From: Sphingobium sp. CCH11-B1
GTDB lineage: Bacteria > Pseudomonadota > Alphaproteobacteria > Sphingomonadales > Sphingomonadaceae
Reading direction: 5' to 3'
DNA length: 10,565 nucleotides
Assembly (NCBI RefSeq): GCF_001556865.1
Contig: NZ_LSJY01000111.1
Location: forward strand, 1 to 10,565
Part shown: positions 6,732 through 10,565 of the stretch, in pieces
Position numbering within the stretch: position 1 is the first letter of the stretch
How the letters are laid out: every line of letters begins with the position of its first letter
Notes under the pieces: model-generated
Told to the model about the DNA's origin: nothing
Seen by the model: only the letters and a program-made list of their open reading frames with translations
Database searches by the model: none
Position numbers and translations under genes: made by a program

Positions 6732-8735
6732 ATGACTGGCACAATGACAACGACACAGATGATCTTCGGACGTCTGACCTGGGATGCGTTCCCATGGCAT
6801 GAACCCATCGTCGTCGCGACGTTCGGCGCGGTGGTGCTGGGCGGCGTGGCGCTGGTCGGGGCGCTCACCTATTTCAAGCTCTGGGGCTATCTCTGGCGCG
6901 AATGGTTCACCAGCGTCGACCACAAGAAGATCGGCATCATGTACATGGTGCTGGGCCTCGTCATGTTCCTGCGCGGCTTTGCCGACGCGATCATGATGCG
7001 CCTGCAGCAGGCGATCGCCTTCAACGGGTCGGAAGGCTATCTGAACGCCCACCACTATGACCAGGTGTTCACCGCCCACGGCGTCATCATGATCTTCTTC
7101 GTGGCGATGCCCTTCATCACCGGCCTCATGAACTATATCGTCCCGCTCCAGATCGGCGCGCGCGACGTCAGCTTCCCGTTCCTCAACAATTTCTCCTTCT
7201 GGATGACGACGGGCGGCGCGGTGCTGGTGATGTGCTCGCTGTTCCTGGGCGAATTCGCGCAGACCGGCTGGCTCGCCTACCCGCCATTGTCGGGCATCGA
7301 CTATAGTCCGGCGACCGGCGTCGACTATTATATCTGGGCGCTGCAGGTGGCAGGCGTCGGCACGACATTGTCGGGCATCAACCTGATCGCGACCATCATC
7401 AAGATGCGCGCGCCGGGCATGTCCCTCATGAAGATGCCGGTCTTCACCTGGACCTCGCTCTGCGCCAACGTCCTGATCGTCGCCTCCTTCCCGATCCTCA
7501 CCGCGACGCTGGTCCTGCTTTCGCTGGATCGGTATGCCGGCACCAACTTCTTCACGAACGACTTCGGCGGCAACCCGATGATGTACGTGAACCTCATCTG
7601 GATCTGGGGCCACCCGGAAGTCTATATCCTCATCCTGCCGCTGTTCGGCGTCTTCTCGGAAGTCACCTCGACCTTCTCGAACAAGCGCCTCTTCGGCTAC
7701 ACCTCCATGGTCTATGCGACCTGCTGCATCATGGTGCTCTCCTACCTCGTGTGGCTGCACCACTTCTTCACCATGGGGTCGGGCGCCAGCGTCAACAGCT
7801 TCTTCGGCATCACGACGATGATCATCTCGATCCCGACGGGTGCGAAGCTCTTCAACTGGCTGTTCACCATGTATCGCGGCCGGGTCCGTTTCGAACTGCC
7901 GATGATGTGGACGGTCGCCTTCATGCTGACCTTCACGGTCGGCGGCATGACCGGCGTGCTGCTGGCGGTGCCGCCTGCGGACTTCGTGCTGCACAATTCG
8001 CTGTTCCTGATCGCGCATTTCCACAATGTCATCATCGGCGGCGTGCTGTTCGGCCTGTTCGCGGCGATCAACTACTGGTGGCCCAAGGCGTTCGGCTTCA
8101 GGCTGAACCAGTTCTGGGGGCATATCAGCTTCTGGTGCTGGAATGTGGGCTTCTGGCTCGCCTTCGGCCCGCTCTACGTCATGGGCCTGATGGGCGTGAC
8201 GCGCCGGATGCGGGTGTTCGACGATCCCTCGCTGCAGATCTGGTTCGTCATCGCCGCCATCGGTGCTGCGACCATCGCCGTGGGCATCGGCGCGATGCTG
8301 ATTCAGTTCGCCGTCTCCATATGGAAGCGGGACGAACTGCGCGACCTGTCGGGCGATCCGTGGAACGGCCGTACGCTGGAATGGGCGACCAGCTCGCCCC
8401 CGCCGGAATATAATTTCGCCTTCACGCCGGTCGTCTATGATGGCGACACCTGGGCGGACATGAAGCGGCACGGCTACAAGCGTCCGACGGCCGGCTTCCA
8501 GCCGATCCATATGCCCAGCAGCACGGGCACGGGCGTCATCCTCGCTGCCCTCGCCACGCTCTGCGGCTTCAGCCTCATCTGGTATATCTGGTGGCTTGCG
8601 GGCTTGAGCTTCATCGGCATGATCGCGGTCGCCATCGGCCACACCTTCAACTACAAGCGCGACTTCTACATCCCCGCGGATGTCGTGACGCGCACCGAGG
8701 AAGCGCGCACGCGCGCCCTCGCGGCGGGAGCCTGA
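6732..8735 (+). CDS. cyoB: Cytochrome bo3-type ubiquinol oxidase subunit I
   Basis: A 667-residue catalytic subunit with about 15 helices that reduces O2 to water and pumps protons. It aligns with E. coli CyoB at a constant offset of +10 over the core. Low-spin heme ligands are H116 and H431. The high-spin heme ligand is H429. CuB ligands are H294, H343 and H344, with the cross-linked Y298 ([12 protein letters not shown], 292-303). The D-channel has D145 and E296, and the K-channel K372. Quinol-site residues R81, D85, H108 and Q111 are all present. It starts 5 nt after the cyoA stop with TAAGG 3 nt upstream. ATGs at 6744 and 6759 are alternatives, the latter matching the E. coli start. The signature [18 protein letters not shown] (342-359) is typical of quinol oxidases. 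It appears intact and functional. Confidence 0.97.
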   Translation: MTGTMTTTQMIFGRLTWDAFPWHEPIVVATFGAVVLGGVALVGALTYFKLWGYLWREWFTSVDHKKIGIMYMVLGLVMFLRGFADAIMMRLQQAIAFNGSEGYLNAHHYDQVFTAHGVIMIFFVAMPFITGLMNYIVPLQIGARDVSFPFLNNFSFWMTTGGAVLVMCSLFLGEFAQTGWLAYPPLSGIDYSPATGVDYYIWALQVAGVGTTLSGINLIATIIKMRAPGMSLMKMPVFTWTSLCANVLIVASFPILTATLVLLSLDRYAGTNFFTNDFGGNPMMYVNLIWIWGHPEVYILILPLFGVFSEVTSTFSNKRLFGYTSMVYATCCIMVLSYLVWLHHFFTMGSGASVNSFFGITTMIISIPTGAKLFNWLFTMYRGRVRFELPMMWTVAFMLTFTVGGMTGVLLAVPPADFVLHNSLFLIAHFHNVIIGGVLFGLFAAINYWWPKAFGFRLNQFWGHISFWCWNVGFWLAFGPLYVMGLMGVTRRMRVFDDPSLQIWFVIAAIGAATIAVGIGAMLIQFAVSIWKRDELRDLSGDPWNGRTLEWATSSPPPEYNFAFTPVVYDGDTWADMKRHGYKRPTAGFQPIHMPSSTGTGVILAALATLCGFSLIWYIWWLAGLSFIGMIAVAIGHTFNYKRDFYIPADVVTRTEEARTRALAAGA

Positions 8736-8740
8736 CTGAT

Positions 8741-9361
8741 ATGAGCAGTGTAGCTGCACCGGCGGAACCCAGGGCCTATCACCTGGCGCAGGAACCGCAC
8801 CTCCATGAAGGCCACAGCACCATGCTGGGCTTCTGGATGTACCTGATGAGCGACTGCCTCATCTTCGCCATCCTCTTCGCCACCTATGCGGTGCTGGGCG
8901 GCAACTATGCCGGCGGGCCGGGGCCCAAGGACCTGTTCGACCTGCCGCTGGTGGCGCTCAACACCGCGATGCTGCTCTTCTCCTCCATCACCTATGGCTT
9001 TGCCATGCTGGCGATGGAAAAGAACAAGGTCAGCGCGACCCAGGGCTGGCTGTTCGTCACCCTGTTGTTCGGGGCTGCGTTCCTGTCCATCGAACTTTAT
9101 GAATTTGCGCACTTGATCCATGAGGGCGCGGGTCCGCAGCGCAGCGCCTTCCTGTCGGCCTTCTTCACGCTGGTCGGCACCCACGGGCTGCACGTCACCT
9201 TCGGTTCGATCTGGCTGATCACGCTGATGGTGCAGGTCGCGCGCAAGGGGCTCATCTCTGCCAACAAGCGCCGCCTGATGTGCCTTTCCATGTTCTGGCA
9301 CTTCCTCGACGTCATCTGGATCGGCGTCTTCACCTTTGTCTATCTGATGGGAGTCCTGCGG
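8741..9361 (+). CDS. cyoC: Cytochrome bo3-type ubiquinol oxidase subunit III (stop codon ends at 9364)
   Basis: Coding codons run to 9361 and the TGA is 9362-9364. This is a 207-residue, five-helix protein (about 30-50, 68-90, 104-124, 138-165 and 184-205), close to E. coli CyoC in length. Family marks: [15 protein letters not shown] (29-43), ELYEFAHLI (118-126), [10 protein letters not shown] (146-155) and [12 protein letters not shown] (186-197). The subunit III helices pack against subunit I, stabilise the complex and are linked to proton-pump durability and oxygen access. ATG 8741 has GGGAG 10 nt upstream (8726-8730) and follows the cyoB stop by 5 nt; the open frame extends further upstream into cyoB, but without family-like sequence. 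Its TGA overlaps the GTG start of cyoD. Confidence 0.96.
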
Positions 9362-9846
9362 TGAACGATGCTGTCCATCCCCATGGCGGGCATGACCATG
9401 CCCATCATGACGATCATCACGACGCCGGCGCGCATGGCAGCTTCGGCAGCTACATGATCGGCTTTGGCCTGTCGGTGATCCTGACGGCCATCCCCTTCTG
9501 GCTCGTCATGTCCGGCGTGCTGGGCGACCCGCGCCTCACCGGCTTCGTCATCATGGCCTTCGCCGCGGTGCAGGTCGTCGTCCATATGATCTACTTCCTG
9601 CACATGAACACCCGGGTCGAAGGCGGCTGGTCCTTCATGGCGATGATGCTGACGCTGGTGCTGGTCGTCATCACCCTGTCCGGCTCCATGTGGGTCATGT
9701 ATCATCTGAACAGCAACATGATGCCGCACGCGCAGCAGGACATGGGCGACATGAACATGGACATGGGGTCGACGCAGGAAATGCGCACCATGGACGATAT
9801 GGGCGGGCACGATATGGGTGGGCACAACATGAGCGAGATGCCGTGA
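9361..9846 (+). CDS. cyoD: Cytochrome bo3-type ubiquinol oxidase subunit IV with metal-binding-like tails
   Basis: A 161-residue protein with a GTG start at 9361 overlapping the cyoC stop (GTGA). The core, about residues 28-117, is the COX4_pro/CyoD three-helix domain: [20 protein letters not shown] (29-48), [11 protein letters not shown] (73-83) and [17 protein letters not shown] (105-121). CyoD assists assembly of the heme/CuB centre in subunit I. It is longer than E. coli CyoD (109 residues) because of two unusual ends. The head has nine His in residues 6-25. The tail, 120-161, has 12 Met plus His 123, 150 and 155 among Asp and Gly, including a tandem [10 protein letters not shown]. With three helices and a cytoplasmic N-terminus, as in E. 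coli, the Met-rich tail should be periplasmic. The identity is sure; the metal-binding role is inference. Confidence 0.95.
   Translation: MNDAVHPHGGHDHAHHDDHHDAGAHGSFGSYMIGFGLSVILTAIPFWLVMSGVLGDPRLTGFVIMAFAAVQVVVHMIYFLHMNTRVEGGWSFMAMMLTLVLVVITLSGSMWVMYHLNSNMMPHAQQDMGDMNMDMGSTQEMRTMDDMGGHDMGGHNMSEMP
9796..9825 (+). repeat. Tandem 15-bp in-frame repeat in the cyoD tail
   Basis: GATATGGGCGGGCAC (9796-9810) is followed directly by GATATGGGTGGGCAC (9811-9825). They differ only at a synonymous third codon position and encode DMGGH twice (residues 146-155). The near-identity at DNA level points to a recent slippage duplication. Related ATG-rich codons (GACATG, AACATG) fill 9739-9768, so the whole tail probably grew by repeat expansion. 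Confidence 0.8.
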
Positions 9847-10552
9847 CATCTGCGGGGTCCGGCGGGCGCCGCCGGCGCTCCCGATCGGCCTGACGTCGAT
9901 CGCCCTGCTCCTCTTTTCCGGCTTCGCCGCGCTTGGCATCTGGCAGGTGCAGCGCCTGGGCTGGAAACGTGACCTGATCGCCCGGGTCGACGCCCGCATC
10001 CATGCCGCCCCCGTCCCCGCACCGGATCGCGCCGCCAGGGCAGACGAATATCGCCGGGTCGCGACCAGCGGGACGTTCCTTCACGACAAGGCTGCGCTGG
10101 TCCAGGCGTCCACCATGCTCGGCCCCGGCTTCTGGCTGCTGGCCCCGCTGCGTCGCCCGGATGGCAGCATCGTGCTGGTGAATCGCGGCTTCGTTCCCGA
10201 CCGCCGCACAGGTTATGACCGGCCGGCGGGCAATGTGCGGGTGACGGGCCTGCTGCGCCTCTCCGAACCGGGCGGCGGCTTCCTGCGCGACAATGATCCC
10301 GCCGCCGACCGCTGGTATTCACGCGATGTCGCCGCCATCGCCCGGTCGCGGGGCGTGAAGGCGATTCCCGACTATTTCATCGACGCGCAGGCATCTCCCT
10401 CGCGCCAGGCCTATCCCGTCGGTGGCCTCACCGTCGTGCGCTTCCCCAACAATCACCTGCAATATGCGATCACCTGGTTCACGATGGCGGCGATGACTGT
10501 CGCGGGCTATATCCTGGTCCTGCGCAGGACCGCGAAGGACGGCGACCGGTGA
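9843..10552 (+). CDS. SURF1-family oxidase assembly factor with apparent N-terminal frameshift
   Basis: SURF1 proteins are two-helix membrane proteins that help heme and metal insertion into heme-copper oxidases. Visible marks: N-terminal helix IGLTSIALLLFSGFAALGIW (9884-9943) followed by QVQRLGWKRDLIARV; EYRRVATSGTFLHDKAAL; GFWLLAPL then VLVNRGFVP; DRWYSRDVAAIA; FPNNHLQYAITWF; and a C-terminal helix before the TGA at 10550. The conserved frame is open from 9833 to 10552 but has no ATG, GTG or TTG before GTG 9947, which would remove the first helix. The expected start is GTG 9843, overlapping the cyoD stop as GTGA, but its frame ends after 16 codons at TGA 9891. Loss of one base (or gain of two) between 9843 and about 9880 would explain this. 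It may be a sequencing error, a real lesion, or a rare CTG start at 9890. If unshifted, the product is the 201-residue form from 9947. Confidence 0.85.
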
Positions 10553-10565
10553 AGACTGCCCGTAC
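10549..10565 (+). CDS. Start of the next operon gene (partial, unidentified)
   Basis: GTG at 10549-10551 overlaps the SURF1 TGA as GTGA, the same junction type seen at cyoC/cyoD. It opens a frame beginning Met-Lys-Thr-Ala-Arg before the window ends. Five codons are too few to identify the product. In some alphaproteobacteria a redox-sensing histidine kinase follows cyo-SURF1; that is a guess from general knowledge, not something visible here. Confidence 0.4.

Noticed and set aside
6432..8759. A 775-codon open frame on the minus strand opposite cyoB
   Set aside because: It is antisense to an unmistakable CyoB, rich in Arg/Asp/His/Glu with no domain pattern, and arises from the codon bias of the GC-rich sense gene.
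9379..9435. CAT/GAC-rich stretch as a possible DNA repeat array or protein-binding cluster
   Set aside because: It simply encodes the His/Asp-rich head of CyoD; there is no regular period.
1..10565. tRNA, rRNA, CRISPR array, insertion sequence or phage attachment site
   Set aside because: No cloverleaf, conserved rRNA segments, regular spaced repeats, transposase motifs or terminal inverted repeats were found by eye on either strand.

Overview
The window is GC-rich, almost fully coding DNA of alphaproteobacterial type. The protein styles (CyoABCD followed by SURF1, a class III-like Sir2, a His-rich CyoD head) suggest a sphingomonad (Sphingobium/Sphingomonas-like). That assignment is inferred from protein style; no rRNA or other marker is present. 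There are no tRNAs, insertion sequences, CRISPR arrays or phage genes.

Layout. (a) 1-1762, minus strand: a Sir2-family NAD-dependent deacylase, then a zinc-ribbon SAM methyltransferase, then the start of a polysaccharide-flippase-like membrane protein that overlaps the methyltransferase stop by GTGA and runs off the left edge. (b) 1950-4092, plus strand: a divergent Amt-family ammonium transporter homologue followed by a family 2 glycosyltransferase, overlapping or 4 nt apart depending on the start chosen. (c) 4089-5420, minus strand: an MFS transporter of metabolite:H+ symporter type, whose stop overlaps the glycosyltransferase stop in a shared TTAA. (d) 5608-10565, plus strand: a cytochrome bo3-type quinol oxidase operon, cyoA-cyoB-cyoC-cyoD, then a SURF1 assembly factor and the first codons of another gene. 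The genes are tightly packed and several junctions are 4-nt GTGA overlaps.

How the genes work together. CyoA-D form a proton-pumping heme-copper ubiquinol oxidase. All metal, heme, quinol and proton-channel residues checked in CyoB are present, and CyoA lacks the CuA cysteines, so electrons come from quinol and not cytochrome c. The neighbour after cyoD is SURF1, not the cyoE heme O synthase found at that place in E. coli. CyoA and CyoD carry His- and Met-rich tails on the predicted periplasmic side, and CyoD also has a His-rich cytoplasmic head. The other genes (deacylase, Amt-like channel, sugar transfer and flippase, MFS carrier) form short independent units with no evident link to the oxidase.

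I found no wholly new multi-gene system. The points most worth a second look are: the 12-methionine CyoD tail containing a tandem in-frame repeat; the SURF1 gene whose reading frame has no usable start, apparently because of a small frameshift; and the Amt homologue that keeps the transport histidines but has lost the Phe gate and the Ser of the outer ammonium site.
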